Program-made: the position numbers and the translations under genes
Notes under the pieces: model-generated
Database searches by the model: none
Told to the model about the DNA's origin: nothing
The model's input: the letters and a program-made list of their open reading frames with translations, nothing else
NCBI GenBank assembly: GCA_910585285.1
Contig: CAJUDL010000014.1
Coordinates: forward strand, 1 to 64,000
DNA: 64,000 nucleotides
Direction: 5' to 3'
Source: an uncultured Muribaculaceae bacterium
GTDB taxonomy: Bacteria; Bacteroidota; Bacteroidia; Bacteroidales; Muribaculaceae
Shown: positions 1 through 7,936 of the stretch, in pieces
Layout of the letters: the number at the start of each line of letters is the position of its first letter
How positions within the stretch are numbered: position 1 is the stretch's first letter

Positions 1-49
1 AATCATCGGCAATACAGAAAATTTCAGTAACTTTACTCTCGGTAATCAT
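1..49 (-). CDS. Transposase N-terminus (IS982-like), cut by window edge
   Basis: Reading the minus strand from an ATG at 49, the frame is open to the window edge and gives 16 residues, MITESKVTEIFCIADD. From memory, this resembles the first residues of IS982-family transposases common in Bacteroidales, which usually start with a K-V-T-E-I-F-x-x-x-D-D pattern. Only the start is visible, so catalytic residues cannot be checked. The family call rests on this short match alone and could be wrong; that it is the start of a real gene is also an inference. Confidence 0.45.
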   Translation of the reverse strand, partial: MITESKVTEIFCIADD

Positions 50-176
50 GATATGTATTTTAAAGTTTGGTACCTCTAAATTACTAAATATCAGCGATAT
101 TACCAAAAGAATCGGCAACTTTTTCAAGCTGCCGATTCAACTTTTTCAGGGTATTCCTTATCCCGAACTCGCGTTA
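1..176. mobile_element. Probable terminal part of an insertion sequence
   Basis: Upstream of the transposase start lies about 100 bp of non-coding sequence with a 9-bp hairpin (109-117 with 130-138), an 11-bp direct repeat (CAACTTTTTCA, near 116 and 139) and the stretch GAACTCGCGTTATTAA ending about 176. I recall GCGAGTTCGGGATAAG-type ends from Bacteroidales IS elements, but I cannot confirm it. The exact border is unknown; CAGGGT at 147-152 is another candidate terminus. Confidence 0.35.
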
Positions 177-206
177 TTAATAATAAATAATACACGAGTG
201 TAAGGT

Positions 207-281
207 CAAACCATAAAAACCATTAAAAACCATTTTGTCGATAACACTGACAAAATGGTTTTTAATGGTTTTTATGGTTTG
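207..281. repeat. Perfect 33-bp inverted repeat, 9-nt loop
   Basis: Bases 207-239 are the exact reverse complement of 249-281, separated by GATAACACT. Each arm is itself built from about 10-nt units (CCATAAAAAC, CATTAAAAAC). It lies downstream of the minus-strand TlpA-like gene that ends at 306, so it could act as a 3' hairpin, but no U-tract follows on that strand. It could equally be a mobile palindromic unit next to the IS end. Confidence 0.9.
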
Positions 282-305
282 AGTAAATAACTTTTGTAGA
301 AATGA

Positions 306-1406
306 TTATTTCTCGTTTATGAGTTTTGCGAGCGTATCAAAGAAAGCCGGATCCTCACCTACTGTGATATTTGCGATCTTACCCTCTGGATTTACAATAA
401 CCTTTGTCGGGAATCCCTGAACGGCATAATCTGCGAGCAAAGTTGTTCCTTCAGGGTTATATACGTTAACCCATGGAAGTTTATATTTTTCAACACCCTT
501 GCGCCAGTTTGCCTCTGGTTCGTTACAGTCAACACCAATAATTTCCAACTCCGGTTTATACTGCTCATAAGCATCTTTAAGTTTCGGGAAACCCTTGATG
601 CACCATCCGCACCAGCTGCCCCAGAAATCAAGAATAACCCATTTCCCACGGAAGTCTGACAATTTAACATCCTTACCTTCAAGATTTTTAAGTGTAAAGT
701 CAGGAGCAACATAGCTACCCGACTGCATCTCTTCCATCTTTTTCTCAGCTGCCATCGATTTCTCCACATAGGCTTTCTGACTCTCTACCATAGGATAAAG
801 CGCAGAATTCTTCAGTGACGGATCAACAGAAGCGAGCCCTGCCATGAAATCTTCTCCTTCAAGATTCAAGAGAGCATACATAGATGCCGGATTGGTTGGA
901 TTTGCCGCAACATAATCCTTAAAAAGTGCTGTATATTCATTCTGAGCCGCCTGCATAGCTGCTTCATCACGAGGGTTAGCCTGAGCTGCGGTTCTATATT
1001 TTTCAAGAATAACTTTCGATTTTTTGCTAAGATCTGTGACACCATCCATCAATGGAGAACCAGTAACGATATAATCTCCCGGATTCTCAGATGTTATTAT
1101 CACAGCAAGATTCTCTCCCGGTGATGCAAAAAAATCCACACCCCTCCTTCCTGTTGGAGTCTGTATCATATAACGTGAAGGTCCTGAAGGATCAATCTCA
1201 AACTTTATAATACCCGCCACCGACTTCAATGTATCGACTTTAGGCATGAGTCCCTCTGCACGGGAACGCACCATATCTGTGATCAGCATATGCTCGATAG
1301 TGTAAATACTATCTGCCTTCCCATCTGGGAATTTAATAGTAACATCGGCTGATGCAATCATCGGTGCCAATACTGCGGCAGCCGCCGCAAGAATCATCTT
1401 TTTCAT
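306..1406 (-). CDS. TlpA-like thiol-disulfide oxidoreductase, exported
   Basis: A 366-residue exported protein with a thioredoxin fold of the TlpA/AhpC-TSA type at its C-terminus. Residues 1-20 form a signal peptide ending in ASA. Residues 21-225 are an N-terminal region like the DUF4369-type domain often found in front of Bacteroidota thioredoxins. Residues 233-366 carry the thioredoxin domain with active site W-C-G-W-C (Cys266 and Cys269) and a cis-proline region near GFPTK. It probably reduces or isomerises disulfides in the periplasm; the substrate is unknown. It overlaps the upstream radical SAM gene by 4 bases, which indicates translational coupling, and is probably last in the rho-aroC transcript. 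Confidence 0.88.
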   Translation of the reverse strand: MKKMILAAAAAVLAPMIASADVTIKFPDGKADSIYTIEHMLITDMVRSRAEGLMPKVDTLKSVAGIIKFEIDPSGPSRYMIQTPTGRRGVDFFASPGENLAVIITSENPGDYIVTGSPLMDGVTDLSKKSKVILEKYRTAAQANPRDEAAMQAAQNEYTALFKDYVAANPTNPASMYALLNLEGEDFMAGLASVDPSLKNSALYPMVESQKAYVEKSMAAEKKMEEMQSGSYVAPDFTLKNLEGKDVKLSDFRGKWVILDFWGSWCGWCIKGFPKLKDAYEQYKPELEIIGVDCNEPEANWRKGVEKYKLPWVNVYNPEGTTLLADYAVQGFPTKVIVNPEGKIANITVGEDPAFFDTLAKLINEK

Positions 1407-2293
1407 ATATTACTAAGTTTTAGTTTTAACAAATTCGTAAATTCGTAATTCTTAAGACCCCATTTCGGCATCACAACCTTTTCCGGTGGTGAACTGGCGA
1501 GGAATCTCTCGATTGCGATATTTGGTGGCACTAATTTAACGATTTTTACGCACAAATCAATATAATTTTCCACCATAAACGATTTAACGTATAATTTTTT
1601 CTCTTTTATAAGGCGGTCGAGCTCAGTATTTCGTAAAACCTGAAGGTGATGCATCTTTATCGACTCAATAGGCAACGCCACTGCCCTTTCAACTGTCCGG
1701 AGAACCATCGCCTCATCTTCACCGGGCAACCCGGCAATCAGATGCAGACCAACCGAAATTCCTGCCCTATGAAGTCTTGACACGGCATCTTCTACATCAT
1801 GCCAGGTGTGACCTCTATTGATAAGTTTCAATGTTTCATCATGACTTGTTTCTGCTCCGATCTCTACAATTACGGGCAACTCCCGGTTTAGTCGAACAAG
1901 AAGCTCCACAATCTCATCCGGCAATGTATCAGGACGCGTTCCAATAATGATTCCAACAACATCCTCTACCCCCATCGCCTCGCGATATATCTTCTCCAAT
2001 TCAACAACATTGCGCCCGAATGTGTTACTGAAAGATTGGAAATATGCAAGGTATTTCATCTTTGGATATTTTTTTGCAAAGAACCGCTTTCCTGCGAGCA
2101 ATTGTGAAGAGACATCTCCACATTCAAAACAATATCCAGGCGTGAAAGATGAATTATCACAATATATGCATCCCCCATATCCTATCGTACCATCCCGATT
2201 AGGACATGAGAACCCGGCATTAACAGAAATCTTCTGCACTTTCTCACCAGGAAACTTCTCCCGCATGTAATCAGAAAAATCTTTATATCGCAT
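1403..2293 (-). CDS. Radical SAM protein, YhcC/TIGR01212 family
   Basis: This 296-residue protein has an N-terminal cluster motif, Cys30-x11-Cys42-x2-Cys45, which fits the unusually spaced radical SAM cysteines of the YhcC (TIGR01212) family. The downstream GAETSHDETL and GLHLIAGLPGE segments also match radical SAM barrels related to the Elp3-like group. The family's substrate is not established. The start at 2293 sits 4 bases after a tandem heptamer tract. The stop overlaps the next gene by 4 bases, so this gene and the TlpA-like gene form a coupled pair. The family assignment is firm; a role is not. Confidence 0.88.
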   Translation of the reverse strand: MRYKDFSDYMREKFPGEKVQKISVNAGFSCPNRDGTIGYGGCIYCDNSSFTPGYCFECGDVSSQLLAGKRFFAKKYPKMKYLAYFQSFSNTFGRNVVELEKIYREAMGVEDVVGIIIGTRPDTLPDEIVELLVRLNRELPVIVEIGAETSHDETLKLINRGHTWHDVEDAVSRLHRAGISVGLHLIAGLPGEDEAMVLRTVERAVALPIESIKMHHLQVLRNTELDRLIKEKKLYVKSFMVENYIDLCVKIVKLVPPNIAIERFLASSPPEKVVMPKWGLKNYEFTNLLKLKLSNI

Positions 2294-2297
2294 GTAC

Positions 2298-2330
2298 GTT
2301 AGGCGTTAGGCTTTAGGTGTTAGGCGTTAG
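2298..2330. repeat. Tandem heptamer repeat (GTTAGGC type)
   Basis: About 4.7 copies of a 7-base unit, GTTAGGC with variant TTTAGGT, lie between aroC and the radical SAM gene. On the coding (minus) strand the unit reads GCCTAAC, and the tract ends 4 bases before the ATG at 2293. Confidence 0.9.
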
Positions 2331-2348
2331 ATATCTTCACCGAATGGA

Positions 2349-2376
2349 ACCATTAATTATTAACCATTAATTATTA
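2349..2376. repeat. Tandem heptamer repeat overlapping aroC 3' end
   Basis: Four 7-base units alternate between ACCATTA and ATTATTA. The tract runs into the coding end of aroC, so the stop codon (2367-2369) and the last residues (…VINN) are encoded by repeat sequence. Confidence 0.85.
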
Positions 2377-3335
2377 ATTACCAATAGGTCTGCTATCGTG
2401 AGAAGAGCCATTGCCTCAACCACCGGCACAGCTCTCACTGCAACACATGGATCATGGCGCCCTCTTGGATCAATCGTTACTGCATTATGAGCTGTATCAA
2501 TAGACTCTACGGGCTGCATGATAGTGGGAGTAGGCTTAAAATATACTCTGAAATTCACCGGCATGCCATTAGATATACCACCCTGTATCCCTCCAGAGTG
2601 ATTTGTCTTGAATCTCACTTGCCTGGATTTGATATCGAGATATGGAATATCAAGTGATTCAGATCCCAACATTTCTGACGATTTAAATCCGTCGCCATAT
2701 TCAAAGGCTTTCGCAGCATTGATAGTCATCATGGCAGATGCGAGATGCGCCGACAACTTATCAAATACCGGCTCTCCTACACCTACCGGAAGTCCTTCTA
2801 TAAAGCCTTCCACAATAGCGCCTGTGCTATCTCCGGATTTTGCAGCCTCCTCAATACTGTTAGTCTCCACCAACTTCGCGGAGACACGGATATCAAACGT
2901 TTCAAGCCATTGACGACAGATTGCCCCTGCTGCTACCCACGAAACTGTTTCCCGAGCGCTTGCTCTGCCTCCACCTCGGAAATCATGGATACCATATTTA
3001 GTATAATACGTATAATCTGCATGATTCGGACGGAATTTACCTTCATACGATAAATAATCCTCCGGTTTATGATCACGATTACGAATAATGAATCCTATCG
3101 GTGAACCCAAAGTCAAACCATCGGAAGAAATACCAGAAAGTATCTCCAATTTGTCAGGCTCTTTACGCTGGGAAGTGAGAGGAGTGCGACCTGGTGCCCT
3201 GCGGTCGAGATCAGATTGCACACGCTCCATATCTATTTGTACGCGCGGGGGCATTCCGTCAAGAATGCCCCCCATCGCGGGCCCGTGACTTTCGCCGAAA
3301 GTCGTAAGCCTTATATTCCTACCAATGGTATTCAT
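2367..3335 (-). CDS. aroC: Chorismate synthase
   Basis: Catalyses the last shikimate-pathway step, 5-enolpyruvylshikimate-3-phosphate to chorismate, using reduced FMN. The 322-residue protein carries the family's hallmark segments in order: TFGESHGPAMG at the N-terminus, DRRAPGR, FRGGGRASARET near residue 120, the TNHSGGIQGGISNG region and the C-terminal RHDPC motif. At 322 residues it is shorter than the usual 350-360, mainly through a shorter middle section, but no hallmark is missing. Its ATG shares one base with the rho stop (TAATG), so the two are translationally coupled. Its C-terminal codons fall inside a heptamer repeat. Confidence 0.96.
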   Translation of the reverse strand: MNTIGRNIRLTTFGESHGPAMGGILDGMPPRVQIDMERVQSDLDRRAPGRTPLTSQRKEPDKLEILSGISSDGLTLGSPIGFIIRNRDHKPEDYLSYEGKFRPNHADYTYYTKYGIHDFRGGGRASARETVSWVAAGAICRQWLETFDIRVSAKLVETNSIEEAAKSGDSTGAIVEGFIEGLPVGVGEPVFDKLSAHLASAMMTINAAKAFEYGDGFKSSEMLGSESLDIPYLDIKSRQVRFKTNHSGGIQGGISNGMPVNFRVYFKPTPTIMQPVESIDTAHNAVTIDPRGRHDPCVAVRAVPVVEAMALLTIADLLVINN

Positions 3336-5323
3336 TACTTATCCATGGTGAGCAGAAGCTCCTCGTTATTGCGAGTCATCTCCATACGTTTCTTGATGAA
3401 CTCCATAGCCTCCAGTGAAGTCATGTCTGCAAGATAATTGCGAACAATCCACATGCGGTTGAGAGTTTCTTCACTGAGAAGCAGATCATCACGGCGAGTT
3501 GAAGAAGCCACAATATCCACAGCCGGGAAGATACGTTTGTTGGAGAGTTTACGATCAAGCTGCAGCTCCATGTTACCGGTTCCCTTGAATTCTTCAAAAA
3601 TAACCTCATCCATCTTCGATGATGTCTCAGTCAGAGCAGTTGCAATGATTGTGAGAGAACCACCGTTCTCTATATTTCTTGCAGCACCGAAGAAACGTTT
3701 CGGACGCTGGAGCGCATTGGCGTCAACACCACCCGAAAGTATCTTGCCCGATGCCGGACTAACGGTATTGTAAGCACGCGCAAGACGTGTAATGGAGTCA
3801 AGCATTATCACAACATCATGACCGCTTTCCACAAGACGCTTCGCTTTCTCAAGAACAATACCCGCGATTTTCACATGACGTTCAGCCGGCTCATCGAACG
3901 TAGAGGCAATGACCTCCGCATTAACGCTGCGTGCCATATCAGTAACCTCCTCCGGACGTTCGTCTATAAGAAGCATGATTATATATGTATCAGGATGGTT
4001 TGCCGCAATAGCGTTCGCAATATCCTTAAGAAGGATTGTCTTACCGGTCTTAGGAGGAGCCACGATGAGCGCACGTTGACCTTTACCTATAGGAGCGAAC
4101 ATGTCAACAACCCGAGTAGAGATATTGCCAGCCCTTCCGGCAGTCAGATTGAATTTTTCGTCAGGGAAAAGAGGTACAAGATGTTCAAATGGCACGCGGT
4201 CACGAATAACGTCGGGAGAAAGTCCGTTGATTGATTCAATTTTGCAAAGAGGGAAGTATTTTTCACCTTGTCTCGGTGGTCTGATGCCACCTTCAACGAC
4301 ATCTCCCGTTTTTAGGCCGTAATCTTTTATCTGCTGTTGAGATACATAAACGTCATCAGGACTGCCCAGATAGTTGTAATCGCTTGAGCGAAGGAAACCA
4401 TAACCATCGGGCATTACTTCAAGAACACCGAAAGTGGTAAGTATGCCATCAAAATCATAGCTTGTTTCCGGCTGACGAGCATTGTTCTGCTTCTCAAGCT
4501 GACGCTGCTGCATGCGCTGTTTTTTAGTGAGATGTTTCTGCATCTTGGGAGACAAAGGTTTCACCGGAGCGGGATCAGCTATAATTATCGGAGCAACAGC
4601 AGCCGCCTTTTCCGCCTCCTGAATCTCTCGCTGAGAGCGAGGCACGAATGTGCGACGCTTGGCATTGGAAAAGAACGCATCGAGAGAAGGTTTCTCTTTT
4701 GCTTTTGGAGAAATGAAGACCTTAGGTTCGGATGGTTGCTCATCCTCCTGATTACCATTATCCTCAATTGCCAACGGAAGAGGAAATTCATTAACATTCA
4801 CTTCATCCTTTTTTTCGATGCCCATCTCTACATTACCAACACTGGGCTCTTCCTTATCTTCTTTGACATCAGACTCGACTGATTCCGATATCGTTTCAGT
4901 AATAACCGAATCTTGTTTTTTGTCAATGGACAATTCAGCTAGATTCTCCTCAACCTTAACTTTAGGTTTTCTACCGCGTTTCTTTGGAGCCGGAGTTTCT
5001 ACAGAAGGAGTCTCCGCAACTAAAGAATCCTCTGTCTTTTGCTCCTCCGGCTTCTCGGAAGAAACCTCTGTTACTGCAACATCTTTCTTCGTAGAACGTT
5101 TAGCGCGTGTTTTTTTCTCTTTAGGTGTCTTCTCTTTGGGTGTTTTCGCTTTGGCGGCATTTTTTGCCACCGCCTCCTTAGCTGTGTTTTCCGACTCACT
5201 GTCGATCACATAATAAGCAAGCTCCTGCTGATCTGCCGAAGCTGTTTTTTTCATTCCCATGGACGATGCGAGCTCTCTGAGCTTGGTTTCCTCCATGTTC
5301 ATAAGTTCATCGTAACTGTACAT
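3335..5323 (-). CDS. rho: Transcription termination factor Rho with long disordered insertion
   Basis: ATP-dependent RNA helicase that ends transcription. The order is: Rho N-terminal helical domain (residues 1-45); a charged low-complexity insertion (about 45-285) rich in Lys, Glu, Pro and Ser, with an AT-hook-like KKRGRKPK at 114-121; an RNA-binding cold-shock-like fold with DGYGFLR at 306-312; then the ATPase core with Walker A APPKTGKT at 422-429, Walker B ending in Asp509 and the Q/R-loop segments. At 662 residues it is far longer than the roughly 420 of E. coli Rho. In Bacteroides thetaiotaomicron a similar insertion has been reported to drive phase separation. A promoter at 5550-5581 implies a leader of about 220 nt, which may serve autoregulation. 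Confidence 0.97.
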   Translation of the reverse strand: MYSYDELMNMEETKLRELASSMGMKKTASADQQELAYYVIDSESENTAKEAVAKNAAKAKTPKEKTPKEKKTRAKRSTKKDVAVTEVSSEKPEEQKTEDSLVAETPSVETPAPKKRGRKPKVKVEENLAELSIDKKQDSVITETISESVESDVKEDKEEPSVGNVEMGIEKKDEVNVNEFPLPLAIEDNGNQEDEQPSEPKVFISPKAKEKPSLDAFFSNAKRRTFVPRSQREIQEAEKAAAVAPIIIADPAPVKPLSPKMQKHLTKKQRMQQRQLEKQNNARQPETSYDFDGILTTFGVLEVMPDGYGFLRSSDYNYLGSPDDVYVSQQQIKDYGLKTGDVVEGGIRPPRQGEKYFPLCKIESINGLSPDVIRDRVPFEHLVPLFPDEKFNLTAGRAGNISTRVVDMFAPIGKGQRALIVAPPKTGKTILLKDIANAIAANHPDTYIIMLLIDERPEEVTDMARSVNAEVIASTFDEPAERHVKIAGIVLEKAKRLVESGHDVVIMLDSITRLARAYNTVSPASGKILSGGVDANALQRPKRFFGAARNIENGGSLTIIATALTETSSKMDEVIFEEFKGTGNMELQLDRKLSNKRIFPAVDIVASSTRRDDLLLSEETLNRMWIVRNYLADMTSLEAMEFIKKRMEMTRNNEELLLTMDK

Positions 5324-5549
5324 AAGATTTCTATATCCTGTTTTTCATGTCTATCCCGGAAGCAATAGATTCACGTCACTTCCACAACTGCGTTCTATGC
5401 AGCATCAGCCTTGATTAATCAGCCAAATTTCGGGAATAAGCGGGATGAAACGGTGAAAAGAAAAATTTTTAATAGGATTTATAGGATTAAACCAGACTGA
5501 AGCAATGAAAAATTCGGGGTTACCGACAGTCGGGTCTTATTTGATAGTG

Positions 5550-5581
5550 CAAATTTAACATTTAATTTTTTAATATGCAAA
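5550..5581 (-). promoter_or_regulatory. Bacteroidota-type promoter for rho
   Basis: On the minus strand TTTG (5578-5581), a 20-nt spacer, then TAAATTTG (5550-5557) match the TTTG / TAnnTTTG consensus. Transcription would start near 5545, leaving a leader of about 220 nt before the rho ATG at 5323. I see no strong intrinsic terminator in this leader. Confidence 0.75.
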
Positions 5582-5604
5582 TAAATGTGCGACTTGCAAC
5601 TTAA

Positions 5605-6555
5605 TTAATTATTAAACATAAGACCTTTCATCGTAAAAAACAACTTTCCTTGCCCTGATTTCCAACTTTTTCCAACAATTGTCTGCTTCCCTCCTTTCTT
5701 CTCGAACACATCAAGAATCTCAAGGGCTATATCGCGCGTTGCGCCATGTCTTGATGCAAAACGATATATCAGCCAAAATCTGTCGGGAGCATCGAAAATA
5801 GATTGCATTGGAAGAAAATCACCTTCCGGCAGCAACTCTTTCTCTGCCCATTTTAAAACGCGTTCTTCCCCCCGAAGGTTCTCAATTGTTGTGGAAATTG
5901 TTTTTCTAATCCCTTTCCAGCGTCCCTCAAGCAAAGGAATAATATCGTTCCTAAGAAAATTACGTCGATAGTCTGATTCAAGATTGGTGGAATCCACCAC
6001 AAATGTTTCCCCTTTTTCCAAAAGGTATTTCTCTATATCTTCTCGTGATATATCAAGCAGAGGTCTAAGAAGGATTCCTGTGTCGGGCAACATTGCCCGC
6101 AACCCGGTAACACCCGACCCTCGAAATAGATTTATAAAAAGAGTCTCGATATTATCATCTGAATTATGAGCTATGGCTATCCTGTCTGCCGAAGTTTCAT
6201 GCATAATTTCGTGAAATTTTTCATAGCGTAATTCACGACATGCCATCTCTACAGACATCCCTTTTCTGAAATTTCTATAACCATCCACATCAAAATCCAC
6301 AATTCTCAATGGGATGTCATATTTGCGACATAATTTTTCAACCGCCTTTTGGTCACGCATACTCTCTTCTCCCCGCAGATGAAAATTACAATGAATTGCA
6401 ACAACATCCGCCCCGGCAGATTTAAGAGCCAGTAAAAGAGCCGTACTATCAGCTCCTCCACTAATACCGACAACTACACGTTTCGTTCCGGCACTCCGCA
6501 GAGCCTCCGCAACCCTTTTCTCTACCTTTGAAGAAATATCTTTTATAACTTTCAC
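5605..6555 (-). CDS. tilS: tRNA(Ile)-lysidine synthase, short form
   Basis: Modifies C34 of the minor tRNA-Ile with lysine so that it reads AUA; ATP-dependent and normally essential. The PP-loop SGGADS lies about 30 residues from the start, followed by the HCNFHLRGEES and RNFLRN segments of the family. The start is chosen as GTG at 6555 (316 residues). The longer ATG frame from 6597 (330 residues) would begin upstream of an excellent promoter at 6561-6592, so that ATG could not be on the transcript. The protein lacks most of the C-terminal TilS_C domain of the roughly 430-residue enzymes, similar to the compact Aquifex type. Confidence 0.88.
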   Translation of the reverse strand: MKVIKDISSKVEKRVAEALRSAGTKRVVVGISGGADSTALLLALKSAGADVVAIHCNFHLRGEESMRDQKAVEKLCRKYDIPLRIVDFDVDGYRNFRKGMSVEMACRELRYEKFHEIMHETSADRIAIAHNSDDNIETLFINLFRGSGVTGLRAMLPDTGILLRPLLDISREDIEKYLLEKGETFVVDSTNLESDYRRNFLRNDIIPLLEGRWKGIRKTISTTIENLRGEERVLKWAEKELLPEGDFLPMQSIFDAPDRFWLIYRFASRHGATRDIALEILDVFEKKGGKQTIVGKSWKSGQGKLFFTMKGLMFNN

Positions 6556-6560
6556 ATCTG

Positions 6561-6592
6561 CAAAATTAAAAAAACACAACAACACTCGCAAA
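6561..6592 (-). promoter_or_regulatory. Promoter for tilS, leaderless or near-leaderless
   Basis: Minus-strand TTTG (6589-6592), 20-nt spacer, TAATTTTG (6561-6568). The expected start of transcription is within a few bases of the GTG at 6555. This argues that the mRNA is nearly leaderless and that the ATG at 6597 is not used. Confidence 0.7.
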
Positions 6593-6644
6593 TCCATTAC
6601 TTAAATAAATTATTATAAAATATACTTAAATTTTGAGAATAGCT

Positions 6645-6676
6645 TTTGGAATATTTTAAAATAGTTGTTAACTTTG
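6645..6676 (+). promoter_or_regulatory. Promoter for rubrerythrin
   Basis: TTTG at 6645-6648, 20-nt spacer, TAACTTTG at 6669-6676: a consensus Bacteroidota promoter. It gives a leader of roughly 60 nt before the ATG at 6745. Confidence 0.8.
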
Positions 6677-6744
6677 TTCTTGGTTCAAAGCTTCGATAGA
6701 CTATTGAATAAAAAGAATAATATAACCCTAAATAAATTAAAATC

Positions 6745-7293
6745 ATGGCAAAAAAATGGATTTGCACCGTATGCGGTTATATCGCAGAGGGTGAGACAGC
6801 TCCCGAAAAGTGCCCGCAGTGTGGCGCTCCTCAGTCTAAATTTAAAGAGATGAATGCCGACGAGCTTCTTCAGTTCGTAACAGAGCATGAGATAGGTGTT
6901 GCAAAAGGCACAGACCCTGAAATGATCAAAGACCTCAACACTCACTTCACCGGCGAATGTACAGAGGTTGGTATGTATCTCGCAATGTCTCGTCAGGCTG
7001 ACCGCGAAGGATACCCTGAAATTGCAGAGGCATTCAAACGTTATGCATGGGAAGAGGCTGAACACGCAGCAAAATTCGCTGAACTTCTTGGCGATATGGT
7101 TTGGGACACAAAGACAAACCTTGAAAAACGTATGCACGCTGAGGCTGGTGCCAACGCCGACAAGATGCGTATCGCTAAGAATGCGAAAGCTCAAAACCTT
7201 GATGCTATCCATGACACAGTTCACGAGATGGCTAAAGACGAGGCTCGTCACGGACGTGGCTTCAAAGGTCTCTACGATCGTTATTTCGGCTAA
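6745..7293 (+). CDS. Reverse rubrerythrin (rubredoxin domain first)
   Basis: A 182-residue peroxide-detoxifying protein. The N-terminal rubredoxin domain holds iron through Cys7, Cys10, Cys23 and Cys26. The following ferritin-like four-helix domain carries the di-iron ligands in GECTEVGMYL, WEEAEHAAKF and KDEARHGRGF. Classic rubrerythrins have the rubredoxin domain at the C-terminus; this inverted order defines the reverse rubrerythrins of anaerobes, which act as NADH-dependent peroxidases with suitable reductases. It is monocistronic, with its own promoter and a strong terminator. With the flavodiiron protein at 55243 it suggests an anaerobe exposed to oxygen. Confidence 0.95.
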   Translation: MAKKWICTVCGYIAEGETAPEKCPQCGAPQSKFKEMNADELLQFVTEHEIGVAKGTDPEMIKDLNTHFTGECTEVGMYLAMSRQADREGYPEIAEAFKRYAWEEAEHAAKFAELLGDMVWDTKTNLEKRMHAEAGANADKMRIAKNAKAQNLDAIHDTVHEMAKDEARHGRGFKGLYDRYFG

Positions 7294-7335
7294 TCCCCGA
7301 CATCACAGGAAGAAACCAATATTTTGGAAGAATAA

Positions 7336-7373
7336 AATCGCAACCTGCATTTTGCGGGTTGCGATTCTTTTTT
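7336..7373 (+). terminator. Intrinsic terminator after rubrerythrin
   Basis: A 13-bp stem (outer arms AATCGCAACC and GGTTGCGATT) with a 5-nt loop is followed by a run of seven T after one C. It lies 43 bases after the stop codon. Confidence 0.92.
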
Positions 7374-7434
7374 AATATCATAGCCATCTCATGATTTTTT
7401 ATTAATTTTACAGCATAAATTTCAGAATATCTTT

Positions 7435-7845
7435 ATGCCCCGGATTATAGCCATAGATTACGGAAGGAAACGCTGTGGAGTAGCAGTGACGGATCCATTG
7501 CAGATCATCGCCAATGGTCTGCCGACAGTGCCTACCCACCTGTTGATGGACTTCCTTAAGGATTATTGCGCCAAAGAAGAGGTGGAGTTGATAATTGTAG
7601 GCGAGCCGCGACAGATGGACGGCACCCCTTCCGAATCGACACAATACATCAATCCGTTTCTGAAACATCTGTCACGCGAGATGCCGACAATGAAAGTTAT
7701 TCGCCGCGACGAGCGATTCACATCCGTGATAGCGCACCGCGAAATGTTGGCGGCTGGTTTCCGTAAGAGTCAAAGGCAGGAGAAAGGACGTGCAGATGAG
7801 ATGTCAGCAGTCATCATCCTCACGGAATACTTGCAAAACCGCTGA
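7435..7845 (+). CDS. ruvX: Holliday junction resolvase-like / pre-16S rRNA nuclease
   Basis: A 136-residue YqgF/RuvX protein with an RNase H-like fold. The N-terminal IAIDYGRKRCGVAV contains the first catalytic Asp, IIVGEPRQMDG is the second conserved strand, and RDERFTSVIA followed by KGRADEMSAV holds the final acidic residues. In E. coli YqgF completes 16S rRNA 5'-end maturation; it was first proposed as a Holliday junction resolvase. It sits upstream of def, but a promoter between them suggests def also has its own transcript. Confidence 0.92.
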   Translation: MPRIIAIDYGRKRCGVAVTDPLQIIANGLPTVPTHLLMDFLKDYCAKEEVELIIVGEPRQMDGTPSESTQYINPFLKHLSREMPTMKVIRRDERFTSVIAHREMLAAGFRKSQRQEKGRADEMSAVIILTEYLQNR

Positions 7846-7861
7846 ATTTTCACTATTTTTG
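7830..7861 (+). promoter_or_regulatory. Probable promoter for def
   Basis: TATTTTTG at 7854-7861 fits TAnnTTTG. Upstream, at the right 20-nt spacing, is CTTG (7830-7833), one base off TTTG. The -33 part lies inside the ruvX coding end. Confidence 0.55.
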
Positions 7862-7891
7862 CAGTCTATTGGCATCACTGCCATATCAAGC

Positions 7892-7925
7892 ATTTCCAAA
7901 TAAAGAAAATTTCCAAATAAAGAAA
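7892..7925. repeat. Perfect 17-bp tandem duplication in def leader
   Basis: ATTTCCAAATAAAGAAA occurs twice back to back (7892-7908 and 7909-7925). It ends 11 bases before the def ATG, within the expected leader. Confidence 0.9.
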
Positions 7926-7936
7926 TAAGAATTCGT

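Noticed and set aside
207..281. CRISPR repeat unit
   Set aside because: Only a single inverted repeat is present, with no spacers, no array and no cas genes.
2298..2330. Integron attC-like core sites, because GTTAGGC matches the attC consensus
   Set aside because: The copies are simple direct tandem heptamers without the L/R imperfect palindrome, and no integrase is present.
6685..7251. A 188-codon open frame antisense to rubrerythrin
   Set aside because: Rubrerythrin on the other strand has full family motifs, promoter and terminator. The antisense product has no recognisable domain, and its openness follows from codon bias.
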